From Pseudoduganella dura (GTDB taxonomy: Bacteria; Pseudomonadota; Gammaproteobacteria; Burkholderiales; Burkholderiaceae_D): a stretch of 64,000 nucleotides of DNA. Of this stretch, positions 16,618 to 26,394 are shown in pieces (the first letter of the stretch is position 1; each line of letters starts with the position of its first letter). The position numbers were made by a program, and so were the translations under genes. Below the pieces are notes generated by a model. The model searched no databases and was not told the origin of the DNA. It saw only the letters and a program-made list of their open reading frames with translations. The stretch is from positions 2,852,001-2,916,000 of the forward strand of contig NZ_WNWM01000002.1 in NCBI RefSeq assembly GCF_009727155.1. The letters are read 5' to 3'.

Positions 16618-17876
16618 GCCCGGTTCCATGTTGGTGAAGCGATACCGGCCGGGTGCGGTGCGGTGCCGGCCGGCTGCCGTGGCGCTTCGAGCAGCGCATC
16701 GAGCGGTGCCAGCCGGGCTTCCCAGCCATACGAGGATTCGACGCGGGCACGGGCGGCGGCGCCGAGCGCGGCGCAGGCCGCATGGTCCGCCAGTGCGGCA
16801 ACGATCGTTTCCGCCACGTCGCCGGCATGTTCGGCCAGCAGCACCTCGCTGCCGGCGGCGGCATCGATGCCTTCCAGCGCCTGCGGGCTGACGACGACCG
16901 CCTTTGCCATCGACATCGCCTCCAGCACCTTGTTCTGGATGCCCCGCGCCACGCGCAGCGGGGCGACCGAAAGCGCCGCGTGTGCGACATACGGCCGTAC
17001 ATCCGGCACGGTGCCGGTGACCGTGACGCCGGGCAGCTGCGCGAGCGCCTGTACCTCGGCCGCCGGCCGGGCGCCGACGATCACGAACGATGCCCGGGGC
17101 ACGCGGGCGCGGACCAGCGGCAGCACCTCGTGCGCGAACCACTGCACCGCGTCGACGTTGGGCCAGTAATCCATCGCCCCGCAAAACACCAGCGCGCGGT
17201 CACCGGATGCGTAAGGGTCGGCATGACCGGCATCGGGGGAAAAATACCCGGTATCGACGCCATTGCCGAACCAGCCGATGCGCGCCGCGCTTTCCGGTGC
17301 CAGGGTGCGGAACAACGCCGCTTCAGGGGCGGAAACGAACAGCGCCGCGTCGCTGTCAGCGGCGACCTTGCGCTCGTAGCGCAGCAGGCGGTCCGCCTCG
17401 TAGCCATACAGCAGGCTGGCCGGCCACGACTTCTTCTGCGCGTAGGCGCGCCACTTTTCCGAATCCACATCGCACAGGTCGACCACGCGGCGCGCTTCCG
17501 GCCAGTCATGCGCATACTGCGCCATTGCCGACGAAAAAACGACGACTCTTTCGATGCCGGTATCGCGCATCGTGCGGCGCACCCAGGCGCGGGTGGAACG
17601 GTCGCTGTAGTAGTCGAGGGAGAGCGCGCGGTTGGCCAGCAGGGCGCGCAGGCTGCGCAACCGTGCGCGGCGCGGATTGAGCGGGGCGAAATGGCTCGAT
17701 GCGCACAGTTTGCGCACATGCGCCACGTATTGCCAGTCGTCCGGATCGTCGACGAACGTTGCCAGGTGCACGCGATAGCGCGCGGCGAGGTGCCGCAGCA
17801 GGTGCCACGAGCGGATCTTGTCCCCCTTGTTGGGAGGATAAGGGATGCGGTGCACCAGCAACAGCAGGTCTTCCAC
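16614..17876 (-). CDS. Exosortase-associated sugar transferase (GT4, TIGR03087 type)
   Basis: A 420-residue glycosyltransferase starting MEDLLLLVHRIPYPPNKGDK. This Y-P-P-NKGDKIRSW opening and the segment VVDLCDVDSEKW are hallmarks of the first sugar transferase that accompanies exosortase A. The donor domain has VARGIQNKVLEAMSMAKAVV, in which the nucleotide-sugar-binding Glu stands in NKVLEAM. It follows the FemAB-like gene by 3 bases and overlaps the exosortase gene by four. It likely extends the lipid-linked glycan on the cytoplasmic side. Confidence 0.92.
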   Translation of the reverse strand: MEDLLLLVHRIPYPPNKGDKIRSWHLLRHLAARYRVHLATFVDDPDDWQYVAHVRKLCASSHFAPLNPRRARLRSLRALLANRALSLDYYSDRSTRAWVRRTMRDTGIERVVVFSSAMAQYAHDWPEARRVVDLCDVDSEKWRAYAQKKSWPASLLYGYEADRLLRYERKVAADSDAALFVSAPEAALFRTLAPESAARIGWFGNGVDTGYFSPDAGHADPYASGDRALVFCGAMDYWPNVDAVQWFAHEVLPLVRARVPRASFVIVGARPAAEVQALAQLPGVTVTGTVPDVRPYVAHAALSVAPLRVARGIQNKVLEAMSMAKAVVVSPQALEGIDAAAGSEVLLAEHAGDVAETIVAALADHAACAALGAAARARVESSYGWEARLAPLDALLEAPRQPAGTAPHPAGIASPTWNRA

Positions 17877-17879
17877 GTG

Positions 17880-19046
17880 TCACCCCAGGTCTTTGACGAT
17901 GTGCGGACCGAGCGCGTTCGCCAGCGGCAGCGGCAGTTTCTGCCACAGCTTGATGAACAGTTGGTACTTCGGGTTCAGCGGATTCACGTCCGGCAGGTCT
18001 TGCGACGCGACCAGCCGGTATTCATACGGCAGCGGCTGCGCGGTGAACCCCCAGTTCTTCTTGAAGTCGAACGCACCGGTACCGCGCTTGCTGCGGCCGA
18101 AATCGAAGATGCGGCAGCCTTTCGCGGCCGACGCCTGCATCAGGTTCCAGTACATGAAGTCGTTGCCGGCCACGTCGCGCGCTACCGGCATGCCGCCGCC
18201 GTAATACGGCAGCACTTCCTCGCGGAAAAAGAAGCTCAACACACCGGCAACCAAACGCTTTTCCGCCCCTTCGCCCTGCACGATGATGCGCACTTCGCAG
18301 TCGTCGCGGAATTCCTCTTTCAGCAAGCGGAAGTATTTCTTGGAGAATACCGGCGTGCCGAGCCGGTGCACGCTGTTGGCGTAAGCGGTGAAAAAGCGCT
18401 CGACATCCTGGTCGACTTCGCCTGTCAGCCCCAGCTTGATACCCTTGCGGACCATCGCACGCTGCTTGCGGGGAATCGCATTCATGTTGGCTTCGTCGTC
18501 GGCGCCTATCTCCTTGCGGAACGTGACGTACAGGTCCTTGCCCAGCCAGGCAGGATCGTCCGGATGGGCGGGCGCGACATTGCGGTACTCGAGGTGCCCC
18601 GCGTTCAGCGAGGCGGCCAGTTGCAGCGCTTCGGCATCGAGCGCGGCACGTGCCGTTCCGGTCAACGCGGCCACGCCGCCGTATACGCAGAACGGCAGCG
18701 CGATCAGCGAGTGGCCGAACAGGCGGCTCTTGATCTGCGCCAATGGCAGCACGCCTTCGATTTGCCCGTCACGCTCGGCCAGGAAGAACCAGGTGCGGTG
18801 GCCGAAGGCCTCTTCGATCACCCGCTGCCAGCCGGCACGATGGAAGAACGTGGCCTCCGGACAGGCTTGCACGAACATATCCCAGCGTGCCCGGTCGGCG
18901 GCATCCGCGCGCAGCAGCCGCACGGACAGGGGACCCGGTTCTGCTGCCGGTTCGATGGCGGGCGAAGCCGGCACGGGCGCGGTTTCGGCAGCGGTGCCCG
19001 CGGCTACTTGCGCGCGCTGCATGGCCTGTTCGATGATGGCGTTCAT
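17880..19046 (-). CDS. FemAB-like acyl/aminoacyltransferase, exosortase A-associated
   Basis: A 388-residue protein with two GNAT-like halves of the FemAB type (about residues 40-200 and 205-350), resembling the XrtA-linked FemAB family (TIGR03019). Typical segments are ATFFHRAGWQRVIEEAFGH and IFDFGRSKRGTGAFDFKKNW. FemAB proteins transfer amino acids from aminoacyl-tRNA to peptidoglycan precursors; the XrtA-linked members may transfer an amino acid or acyl group to the glycan, which is unproven. The first 40 residues are Ala/Pro-rich and low in complexity. The ATG overlaps the deacetylase stop (ATGA at 19043-19046). Confidence 0.9.
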   Translation of the reverse strand: MNAIIEQAMQRAQVAAGTAAETAPVPASPAIEPAAEPGPLSVRLLRADAADRARWDMFVQACPEATFFHRAGWQRVIEEAFGHRTWFFLAERDGQIEGVLPLAQIKSRLFGHSLIALPFCVYGGVAALTGTARAALDAEALQLAASLNAGHLEYRNVAPAHPDDPAWLGKDLYVTFRKEIGADDEANMNAIPRKQRAMVRKGIKLGLTGEVDQDVERFFTAYANSVHRLGTPVFSKKYFRLLKEEFRDDCEVRIIVQGEGAEKRLVAGVLSFFFREEVLPYYGGGMPVARDVAGNDFMYWNLMQASAAKGCRIFDFGRSKRGTGAFDFKKNWGFTAQPLPYEYRLVASQDLPDVNPLNPKYQLFIKLWQKLPLPLANALGPHIVKDLG

Positions 19047-19945
19047 GCACGCTCCAGGAAGATGCGGTCCATCCGGTCCCATTTGAAATCGCGCGTCAGC
19101 GCACGGATACGGCGTTCCATCCGCTCCAGGTTCACATAGTGCCGGAAGCGGCTCTTGGCGCCGACGCCGTCGATGCGCGGCTGGCCGGGATCGATTTCCC
19201 ACGGGTGAAAATAAAAGATCGCCGCCTGGCCGTCCTCGCGATTGACCCGCCGCATCAGGCGGCGCGACAGCGCATATGGCAGCAGCCGGAAATAGCCGCC
19301 CCCACCGGCCGGCAGGTTGCGTTCCATCACGCGCACCGTGGTGATCGGCACTTCCAGCAGGCCGTCGGTGCCGTTCGGGTAGAACGCGAAGCGGGGCGCG
19401 TCCGGCATGCCGTAGTGATCGTGCGCGATCGGGTAGATCGACGAGCTGTAGCGGTAGCCCGCTTCCTGCAGCACGTCCAGCGCCCACAGGTTGGCGGGGC
19501 CGATCGAGAAGCTGGGCGCGCGGTAGCCGAGCACCGGCGTGCCGCCGATGTCTTCCAGGATCGCCTTGCTGCGGGCGACATCGTCGAGAAACTGCGCGCG
19601 CGTCTGGTCCGATGCGCGCAGGTGGGCATAACCGTGGCTGGCCAGTTCGTGGCCGCCGGCCACGATGCGCCGTACCATCGCAGGGTAGCGCTCGGCGATC
19701 CAGCCCAGCGTGAAGAACGTGCCCTGTGCGCCGCCCTCTTCCAGGATCGCCAGGATGCGCTCGATGTTGGCTTCGACGCGGCATTCGCGCGCCAGCCATG
19801 TGTCGCGCGCGATGTGGTCGGCGAACGCGGATACCTGGAAGTAATCCTCGACATCGATCGTCATCGCGTTGCGCAACGCATCGGCGCCGGGCGCGGTCGC
19901 CGTCGATTGCGCGGTTGCCTTCAGCTGGTATTCGGGCGCGTTCAT
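19043..19945 (-). CDS. XrtA-associated polysaccharide deacetylase with DUF3473 tail
   Basis: A 300-residue NodB-type deacetylase. Motif 1 is MTIDVEDYFQVSAF (residues 28-41), motif 2 is SHGYAH and motif 3 is GYRAPSFSIG; the C-terminal FYFHPWEIDPGQP belongs to the DUF3473 extension that marks the exosortase-linked family (TIGR03006 type). It presumably deacetylates an N-acetylhexosamine of the exopolysaccharide. No signal peptide is seen. The start at 19945 follows the WecB stop by 10 bases; a longer frame upstream would run into wecB. Confidence 0.93.
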   Translation of the reverse strand: MNAPEYQLKATAQSTATAPGADALRNAMTIDVEDYFQVSAFADHIARDTWLARECRVEANIERILAILEEGGAQGTFFTLGWIAERYPAMVRRIVAGGHELASHGYAHLRASDQTRAQFLDDVARSKAILEDIGGTPVLGYRAPSFSIGPANLWALDVLQEAGYRYSSSIYPIAHDHYGMPDAPRFAFYPNGTDGLLEVPITTVRVMERNLPAGGGGYFRLLPYALSRRLMRRVNREDGQAAIFYFHPWEIDPGQPRIDGVGAKSRFRHYVNLERMERRIRALTRDFKWDRMDRIFLERA

Positions 19946-19955
19946 GGCGGCTCCG

Positions 19956-21095
19956 TTACCGGTTCTGCAGCCAGGCGGCGACGATCGCCGCGATGCGCTC
20001 GGCGGCGCGGCCATCCCAGAAATGCGGCACCCGGCCGGCCTTGCCGCCGCCGCCGGACACGCCCTCGAACGCGGCCAGGATCGCGGCCGGGTCGTTGCCG
20101 GCGATCGTGTTGGTGCCTTCGTCGACAGTGATCGGGCGTTCGGTGTTGTGGCGCAGCGTGATGCACGGCGTGCCGAGCGCCGTGGTTTCTTCCTGGATGC
20201 CGCCCGAGTCGGTCAGCACGACAGTGGCATCCTTCATCAGGCCCAGCATTTCCAGGTAACCCATCGGCGGCAGCAACAGGATCGATGCCCGGTCGAGCAG
20301 ATGCGACAGGCCGAAGCGTTCGATCGTGGCCCGCGTGCGCGGATGGACGGGGAAGATCACCGGCATGCGCTCGCTGATCTTGCCGGCCGTTTCCAGCAGG
20401 CGTTTCAGGATCGCGGCATCGTCGACATTCGACGGCCGGTGCAGCGTGAGTACGGCAAAACCCTTGTCCGCGAAACCTGGCCGGCCGGCATCGGCAGCAA
20501 TCTGCGCGGCGGGCACCGCGCGCGGCAGGTTCAGCCGCAGCGTATCGATCATCACGTTGCCGACGAAGTGGATGCGCCCGTCGGCGATGCCTTCGTTCAG
20601 CAGGTTCGCGCGGCCGCTTTCCTCGGTGGTGAACAGCAGGTCGGACAGCTGGTCGGTCAGCACGCGGTTGATTTCTTCCGGCATTGCCCGGTCGAAGCTG
20701 CGCAAGCCTGCTTCCACGTGGATCACCGGCACGCCCTTCTTGGCCGCCACCAGCGCGCATGCGATCGTGGAGTTGACGTCGCCCACCACCAGCACGGCCG
20801 ACGGCGCCACGTCGTCCAGCGCCGGCTCGAAGCGGCGCATCACCTCGGCCGTCTGCTGCGCATGGCTGCCGCTGCCGACTTCCAGGTTGATGTCCGGGTC
20901 GGGAATGCCCAGCGCCTGGAAGTACTGGTGATTCATGGCCACGTCGTAATGCTGGCCCGTATGCACGAGCTTGGCCTCGATGCCCGGCAGGGCATCGAAG
21001 GCCGCCATGATTGGCGCCATTTTCATGAAGTTCGGGCGCGCGCCCACCACGCACAGGATACGGTGGATTTTGTCGGTATCGCTCATGTCATTCAT
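19956..21095 (-). CDS. wecB: UDP-N-acetylglucosamine 2-epimerase (non-hydrolysing)
   Basis: A 379-residue GT-B-fold epimerase that interconverts UDP-GlcNAc and UDP-ManNAc. Family signatures include VVGARPNFMKMAP at the N-terminus, VHTGQHYD, HVEAGLRSFD, PEEINR and the C-terminal DSGGIQEE with RHNTERP. It supplies UDP-ManNAc, so the exopolysaccharide probably contains ManNAc or a derivative. It overlaps the end of the AAA ATPase gene by 8 bases if the first ATG is used; an ATG at 21086 is a possible alternative. Cytoplasmic. Confidence 0.95.
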   Translation of the reverse strand: MNDMSDTDKIHRILCVVGARPNFMKMAPIMAAFDALPGIEAKLVHTGQHYDVAMNHQYFQALGIPDPDINLEVGSGSHAQQTAEVMRRFEPALDDVAPSAVLVVGDVNSTIACALVAAKKGVPVIHVEAGLRSFDRAMPEEINRVLTDQLSDLLFTTEESGRANLLNEGIADGRIHFVGNVMIDTLRLNLPRAVPAAQIAADAGRPGFADKGFAVLTLHRPSNVDDAAILKRLLETAGKISERMPVIFPVHPRTRATIERFGLSHLLDRASILLLPPMGYLEMLGLMKDATVVLTDSGGIQEETTALGTPCITLRHNTERPITVDEGTNTIAGNDPAAILAAFEGVSGGGGKAGRVPHFWDGRAAERIAAIVAAWLQNR

Positions 21096-22107
21096 CCAAA
21101 GCCTGGTTGACGCCGGCTGGCGTGCTCACGATGCGTTTCAGGATCGACAGGACGGACCCCATCGATCGTTCCAGCCGCAGCATGCGCTCGTCGAGCACGG
21201 ACGGGTACTGGTTGGCGAACACGGCACTTTCAGGGTCGAACGCCGTGGCGTCCGCCAGTGGCGCGGCTGCTGCCGGCGCGGCGGCGGGAGGCTCGAATTC
21301 CTGCTGTATGTCGCGGATCACGGTATCGACATCGGCATCGGTGAAGGCATGCATCTCTTCCAGGAAACCCATCAACAAGAGGCGGTCGCACAGGTGGTTG
21401 GTTTTGCGCGGTATGCCTCCCGTGAATTCGTAGATGGCCGCATGGGCAGCCGGCGTAAACGACGGATCGCCTGTCCAGCCCACGGTAAGCAACCGGTGCT
21501 CGATGTAAGCCTGGGTTTCCAGTTCATCCATCGGCCCCAGGTGATAAGTGGCGATGACGCGCTGGCGCAGCTGCTGCATGCCGGGGTTGTGCAGCGTGGC
21601 ACGGAACTCCGGCTGGCCGAGCAGGAACGTCTGCAGCAGCGGCTTGTCATCGGACTGAAAGTTTGACAGCATGCGCAATTCTTCCACCACGCGGGGCGTC
21701 AGGTTCTGCGCTTCGTCAACCACCAGCAGTGCCCGCTTTCCGGCGGTGTCGCAGCCGCGCAGGAAATGCTCGAGACGGGCCAGCAGCGTCGTCTTGCTGG
21801 CGCTGTCCTCGAACGGCAGGCCGAACGCGGCAACCACGCCGCGCACGATGTCGTCCGCATTGACATGCGTGTTGACGATGTGCGCGGCCACGATGCGGTC
21901 CGATTCGATCTGGCGGAACAGGTTGCGCACCAGCGTGGTCTTGCCGGCGCCCACTTCGCCCGTGATCACGATGAAGCCCTCGCCTTGCGCCAGGCCATAC
22001 TCCAGGTAGGCCATCGCGCGTTTATGCCCCTTGCTGCCGAAGAAGAAATGGGGGTCCGGGCGCAGGCGGAAGGGCTTGTCGCTGAGCCCGTAATAACTTT
22101 CGTACAT
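21088..22107 (-). CDS. XrtA-associated AAA ATPase (ExeA/GspA-like)
   Basis: A 339-residue ATPase of the family that accompanies exosortase A (TIGR03015 type). It starts MYESYYGLSDKPFRLRPDP, an ExeA-like opening. Walker A is TGEVGAGKTTLVR and Walker B is LLVVDEAQNL; a further motif FTGGIPRKTNHLCDR follows. The last 70 residues are Ala/Pro-rich and helical. Related GspA/ExeA proteins remodel peptidoglycan or assemble secretion pores, so a role in assembling the export machine is likely but unproven. It follows the beta-barrel gene by 20 bases. Confidence 0.93.
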   Translation of the reverse strand: MYESYYGLSDKPFRLRPDPHFFFGSKGHKRAMAYLEYGLAQGEGFIVITGEVGAGKTTLVRNLFRQIESDRIVAAHIVNTHVNADDIVRGVVAAFGLPFEDSASKTTLLARLEHFLRGCDTAGKRALLVVDEAQNLTPRVVEELRMLSNFQSDDKPLLQTFLLGQPEFRATLHNPGMQQLRQRVIATYHLGPMDELETQAYIEHRLLTVGWTGDPSFTPAAHAAIYEFTGGIPRKTNHLCDRLLLMGFLEEMHAFTDADVDTVIRDIQQEFEPPAAAPAAAAPLADATAFDPESAVFANQYPSVLDERMLRLERSMGSVLSILKRIVSTPAGVNQALDE

Positions 22108-22127
22108 GGTGAAAACGTCTCGCTCGG

Positions 22128-23663
22128 TCAGAAATTCATCGAAAGGGAGGCCGCCACTGCATTCTCCGTATAGGAGCTGTTCTGCAACGCCAGGCCGCCG
22201 GAATTGCGCCGCACCTCCAGCGTGCCCGACAGGCGCTGCTGGAAGCTGCGCGTCACGTACAGCCGAAACTGTCGGTTGCTCTCGCTGAGCTCGTCGCTGA
22301 GCGACTTGCTCCGGCTTGCGGTGGCGGACAAAGCCGCGCTGGTGCGGGCACTGAGCCGGTAGCCAACGTTCAACGACAGCCCGGTCTGATCGGTGTTGTC
22401 GTTCAGGTTTTGCTGGCCCGCGCCCAGCAGCGGACTGTCGTATTGCACGAGCGACAACGCCTCGCGGCGCATCTTGTACACCGTGACGACCGCATTGGTC
22501 CGCGCCGAACGCCAGGCCATCGAGGCATTGAACTGCCGCTGCAACGTATAGCGGTTGCTGAAATAGTTGACGGCGTTGGGCAGCGAGCGTGGCAGGCCGA
22601 GAGCGCGGATGTAGGCTTCGACAAACGCGGCGCGCTGCACCGGGTCGGGGATGTTCGTCTGGTACATCTGGCTCAGCATCGCTACCGTGTCGACCGCCGA
22701 CGGCAACAGGAAGTTGTTGCGGCTGGTACTCACGTCGTCGCTGTAGTTGATGCTCCACACGGTGTTGCGGCTGCGGTGACTGGCGGCCAGGAAGTAGCTG
22801 TTGCCGTAGTAACGCCGGCCCGCCGACATGCGCAGGCTGGTGCGTGCACTGGGCTCCAGCGAGAAGCCCAGCGACCAGGAAGCGCCCTTGGTGCCCTCGC
22901 CCATGCCTTCATAGTCGTATTTGTCGTAGCCGGCCGTGCCGGTCAGGCTGAACTTCCGGTTCAGAGAGTAGCGCAGCGATGCGAGCGCCGAACTGTTGAT
23001 CGATTTCGGCGCGATACCGTCCTGCAGGTTTTCTCGGTTCAGCTGCAGGCCCCAGCCAAGTGTCTGGAACGAAGACCCGCTGTTGAGCGACATGTCGATC
23101 GTGTCCGATGTGCTGCGGGGGAAACCGCCCAGGTCGCTGTCGACCAGGTCGTGCGTATAGCGCAGCTGGGTGGTGGCAAAGCCGCCGAACTGGTGCACGA
23201 GATACGGCGATACCCGGTAGCTGCGCACTTCGCTGCGGTTGCTGTCCGAATACGGGTTGTCGCTGACCGGGCCGAACGCCGATACCGGCGTTTGCGTGAT
23301 GCCTGCCGAGGCATCGAAAAACAGCAGGTCGCGGATGACGTTGCCCCTGGCCATTGCATTCAGCGTGCTGTTCAGGCGGTCGTTGCCCGTGTCCCGCTTG
23401 TCCGAATAGGCGAACGCGTTCAGCCGGTAGGAGGCCGAGACCTGCAGCCGCGGGGTGTCGTTCGTCACCGTCAGGCCCGGCGCCACGGATGTGATGAACT
23501 GGCTTCGCTTCTGGTCGTCGCTGCGCAGCTCGGGATTGTCCGACCACGTTTCCCGCACCTCGACGCTCGGCTTCACCTGCCACGCCGCACGCACGGCCGA
23601 CGGCAGCAGCGCGAGCAGCATGGCCGAGCCGAGCACGGCGCAACGGGTACGCCGTTCAGCCAT
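22128..23663 (-). CDS. PEP-CTERM system-associated outer-membrane beta-barrel protein
   Basis: A 511-residue exported protein. Residues 1-26 form a signal peptide (hydrophobic core LGSAMLLALLPSAV, cleavage after VRA). The mature part is rich in alternating polar/hydrophobic strands with many Tyr, Ser and Arg, and ends ASLSMNF, with the terminal Phe typical of outer-membrane barrels. It matches the TIGR03016 type that always lies beside the XrtA ATPase and kinase. It probably forms the outer-membrane exit channel for the polysaccharide. It overlaps the kinase gene by 8 bases. Confidence 0.92.
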   Translation of the reverse strand: MAERRTRCAVLGSAMLLALLPSAVRAAWQVKPSVEVRETWSDNPELRSDDQKRSQFITSVAPGLTVTNDTPRLQVSASYRLNAFAYSDKRDTGNDRLNSTLNAMARGNVIRDLLFFDASAGITQTPVSAFGPVSDNPYSDSNRSEVRSYRVSPYLVHQFGGFATTQLRYTHDLVDSDLGGFPRSTSDTIDMSLNSGSSFQTLGWGLQLNRENLQDGIAPKSINSSALASLRYSLNRKFSLTGTAGYDKYDYEGMGEGTKGASWSLGFSLEPSARTSLRMSAGRRYYGNSYFLAASHRSRNTVWSINYSDDVSTSRNNFLLPSAVDTVAMLSQMYQTNIPDPVQRAAFVEAYIRALGLPRSLPNAVNYFSNRYTLQRQFNASMAWRSARTNAVVTVYKMRREALSLVQYDSPLLGAGQQNLNDNTDQTGLSLNVGYRLSARTSAALSATASRSKSLSDELSESNRQFRLYVTRSFQQRLSGTLEVRRNSGGLALQNSSYTENAVAASLSMNF

Positions 23664-24603
23664 AGTGATAGTCGTATTTGCTGGAGGAATTCATCTCGCG
23701 CGACTTGTTGTAGACGAGATTGACATTGCTGCAGCCTTCGAGCTGGTGCAATGCTTCCTTGACGGCATGCTGGGTGGTTTTTTCGGATTCGACCACCACG
23801 ACGATCTGCCCCATGTGGCTGGCCAGCACGTGCGCCTCGCTGGTCAGCAGCAGCGGCGGCGAATCGAAGATCACGATCCGGTCCGGGTACCGGTTGGCGA
23901 TTTCATGCACCAGCGACTTCATCGCCTGGCTGGCCAGCAGCTCGGTCGCGCGCGGGTTGGACGTACCTGCCGGCAAAATCGACAGCGTGTTCACGTTCGT
24001 GCGCAGCATCACTTCGGACATGTCGAGGTGATCGTCCAGCAGGATGTCCATCAGGCCGCGCTGGGCCGGCAGGCCCAGCGTGCGCAGCACGGAAGGCCGC
24101 GCCACGTCGGCATCGACCAGCAGCACCGTGTGGTCGAGCTCCATCGCAATGCTCATCGCCAGGTTGATCGACGTGAAGGTCTTGCCCTCGCCCGGCAGCG
24201 AACTGGTGATCATGATCAGGTTGCCCGGATTCGCGTTCGCCTTGCGCGGCGTGAACGCGCGCTTGATCAGCGGCCGCTTGATGATGCGGAAATCCTCGAC
24301 CAGGTTGGTGCGGCCGCCTGCCGCGGTCACGAGCCCGGCTTCGTTCATGCGAGCCAGGTCCAGCTCGATCATGCGGGTGGTGCGGCGCAGCTGCTCCGGC
24401 GTGGCCGGGTCCGGGTTCGACAGCGCGGTGGCAGGGGCTTGCGCAGGCGCGGGCCTGACCGCCTCGGCCACGGCAACGTCCGGACTGCCGGCTGCCGGTT
24501 CCTGCACGACCGCGGGTGGCGCTTCGCTGCGGACATGGGCCAACGGCGCTGCCGCCGCGGGTTGTTTGCCGATACGGTTCGCGGCTTTTTCAATGATGCT
24601 CAC
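23656..24603 (-). CDS. XrtA-associated tyrosine autokinase (CpsD/CapB family)
   Basis: A 315-residue bacterial tyrosine kinase. After about 130 residues of Ala/Pro-rich linker comes the P-loop domain: Walker A SSLPGEGKTFTS, Walker A' VLLVDADVARPS and Walker B RIVIFDSPP. The C-terminus KYDYHYG holds the tyrosine cluster (Y310, Y312, Y314) that such kinases autophosphorylate. Kinase and chain-length protein are separate genes here, as in Gram-positive Cps systems. Phosphorylation cycles set polymer length and export. A low-molecular-weight phosphatase at 43599-44201 may reverse it. Confidence 0.94.
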   Translation of the reverse strand: MSIIEKAANRIGKQPAAAAPLAHVRSEAPPAVVQEPAAGSPDVAVAEAVRPAPAQAPATALSNPDPATPEQLRRTTRMIELDLARMNEAGLVTAAGGRTNLVEDFRIIKRPLIKRAFTPRKANANPGNLIMITSSLPGEGKTFTSINLAMSIAMELDHTVLLVDADVARPSVLRTLGLPAQRGLMDILLDDHLDMSEVMLRTNVNTLSILPAGTSNPRATELLASQAMKSLVHEIANRYPDRIVIFDSPPLLLTSEAHVLASHMGQIVVVVESEKTTQHAVKEALHQLEGCSNVNLVYNKSREMNSSSKYDYHYG

Positions 24604-24627
24604 GTTGTAACCTGTGCTTTCCCCGGC

Positions 24628-26157
24628 CTAGGCTTGCCGGAAAAGGGTGAGTGCCAATACCCCGCCGTAGGCGGTAAACAGCGAGGCGACCGCGGCGGCG
24701 AAGGCATACAGGCGGCGACGGCGGCGCACTTTCTGCTGGTCGGTCCAGTTCATGCCGATGCTGCCCAGGATCGGCAGGCCCGTCGCTTCGCGCAGATTGG
24801 TCTGGCTCAGGAAAGTCGGCCGGATCTGGCTCAGCAGCAGCGCGGTACCGAGGCCCGCCACGAGGGAAGCCAGGAATACGAGCGTGTACAGGCGTGGGCG
24901 GTTCGGCCCGGCCGGGGTGCTCGGCACGGCTGGCGGATCGACGACGCGGAACGTCATCATGTCGGTAGCCGTCGACAGGTCACCCGACAGCTTCGCCGCT
25001 TCGCGACGCTGTACGAGCTTCTCGTAGTTTTCCTTGTTCACCGCGTAATCGCGGTTCAGCTGCGCCAGCTGCGCTTCCACTTCCGGCGCCTGCGTGCTCA
25101 GCGAGCGCATCGTTGCCAGGCGCGACGTGTATTCGCCGACCCGCGCCTGCAGCGAGGCGATGCGCGCTTCCTCGACCGAGAGCTGCACATTCATCTGCTG
25201 CAGCATCGGGCTGTAGTTCGCTCCAGGATCGACCGCGCGCATCTTCTTGGCTTCCAGCTTCTTGCGCTCCTCGAGCTGCGCAATCAGGCGCTTGGCCGCC
25301 ACGATGTCGGGATGCTCTTCGGTGAACTGCATGCGCAGCTGGTCGAGGTTCTTTTCCACGGTCGCAATACGGCCATCGAGTTCCGGGTTGACGATCGCGC
25401 GTTCGGTGGTGTCGGTGACCGGTGCCATGTCGTCGCCGGCAATCTGGCGCTTGATCGCATTGCGCGCCTGTTCCGCTTCCAGCAATTCCAGCCGGGCCTG
25501 GCTGATTTTCTCGCTCAGGTCGCCATAGGAGGAAGCATAGTCGCCGCCCTGGCGCGGCAGCAGGCCCATGTGGCGGATCTTGAATTCCTTCAGCGCGTTC
25601 TCGCCGATGGCCAGCTTGTCTTCATACATCTTGATCTGGTCGTCGATGAACTGGATCGCTTTTTCCGATTCCTGCTTCTTGCCGCCAAAGCTGCCTTCGA
25701 CAAAAATCGTCAGCAGCGACTGCACCACATCCTTGCCCAGCTTCGGGTCAGGGTTACTGTACGACAGCGTATAGATGTCGTCGCGCTCGGTGCCACCAAT
25801 CTTGATCTGGCTCATCAGCTCGTCGACGAGCTTTTCGTGTTCCCGGGGACTCTTGGCCTTGATGTCGAGGTCGACCATGCGCAGCACCCGTTCCACGTTC
25901 GGGCGGCTGATCAGCGTGCGGCGCATGAACATCACCTGCTGTTCGGTGTTGGGCAGCGTGGTCATGCTGGCCATCAGCGGTTTCAGGATGCTCTGGGTAT
26001 CCACATAGACACGGGCGGAAGCCTGGTAATCGTTGGGCAGCCTGGAAACAACGGTCCAGCCGACGACCGCAACAAGCCACGTGATTGCCACCGCGTACCA
26101 GCGGTACTTGCCAATTGCTTTGAGGAAGCTCAAAAGCAGGGCCATCATTTCTGCCAT
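24628..26157 (-). CDS. XrtA-system polysaccharide chain-length determinant (Wzz/PCP type)
   Basis: A 509-residue inner-membrane protein with transmembrane segments near residues 20-38 and two close to the C-terminus (about 440-460 and 485-505). Between them are a Wzz domain and a long coiled coil (about 170-410), as in polysaccharide co-polymerases of the TIGR03007 type. It works with the cytoplasmic kinase encoded 24 bases downstream to set chain length. It is the first gene of the long minus-strand operon. The first ATG at 26157 is used; further in-frame ATGs follow at codons 4 and 5. Confidence 0.94.
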   Translation of the reverse strand: MAEMMALLLSFLKAIGKYRWYAVAITWLVAVVGWTVVSRLPNDYQASARVYVDTQSILKPLMASMTTLPNTEQQVMFMRRTLISRPNVERVLRMVDLDIKAKSPREHEKLVDELMSQIKIGGTERDDIYTLSYSNPDPKLGKDVVQSLLTIFVEGSFGGKKQESEKAIQFIDDQIKMYEDKLAIGENALKEFKIRHMGLLPRQGGDYASSYGDLSEKISQARLELLEAEQARNAIKRQIAGDDMAPVTDTTERAIVNPELDGRIATVEKNLDQLRMQFTEEHPDIVAAKRLIAQLEERKKLEAKKMRAVDPGANYSPMLQQMNVQLSVEEARIASLQARVGEYTSRLATMRSLSTQAPEVEAQLAQLNRDYAVNKENYEKLVQRREAAKLSGDLSTATDMMTFRVVDPPAVPSTPAGPNRPRLYTLVFLASLVAGLGTALLLSQIRPTFLSQTNLREATGLPILGSIGMNWTDQQKVRRRRRLYAFAAAVASLFTAYGGVLALTLFRQA

Positions 26158-26258
26158 CTTGTTAACTCACTTTCCGCCAAGCCGATCCAGGATTTGACTA
26201 CTGCGACAACTCACTCAGTCGCCTTCCTAAATATTGCTTAAATTACATCAATCGCTCT

Positions 26259-26287
26259 ATCATACCGCAGAATTCGTTGCCTGTTGA
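26259..26287 (-). promoter_or_regulatory. Likely sigma-70 promoter of the main exopolysaccharide operon
   Basis: On the minus strand a -35 TCAACA (26282-26287) and a -10 TATGAT (26259-26264) are separated by 17 bases. The -10 matches 5 of 6 and the -35 4 of 6 consensus positions. Transcription would start near 26252, giving a leader of about 95 bases. No sigma-54 motif was found here. Confidence 0.45.
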
Positions 26288-26394
26288 TATTAATTTTTCT
26301 TTCCAACATGTCATTGCCCACAACGTTGCAATCTGCTGACAGCGCGGAAATGTAATTCCCAAAAAGCAATCTTAATCTGCTACTACTTATCTGC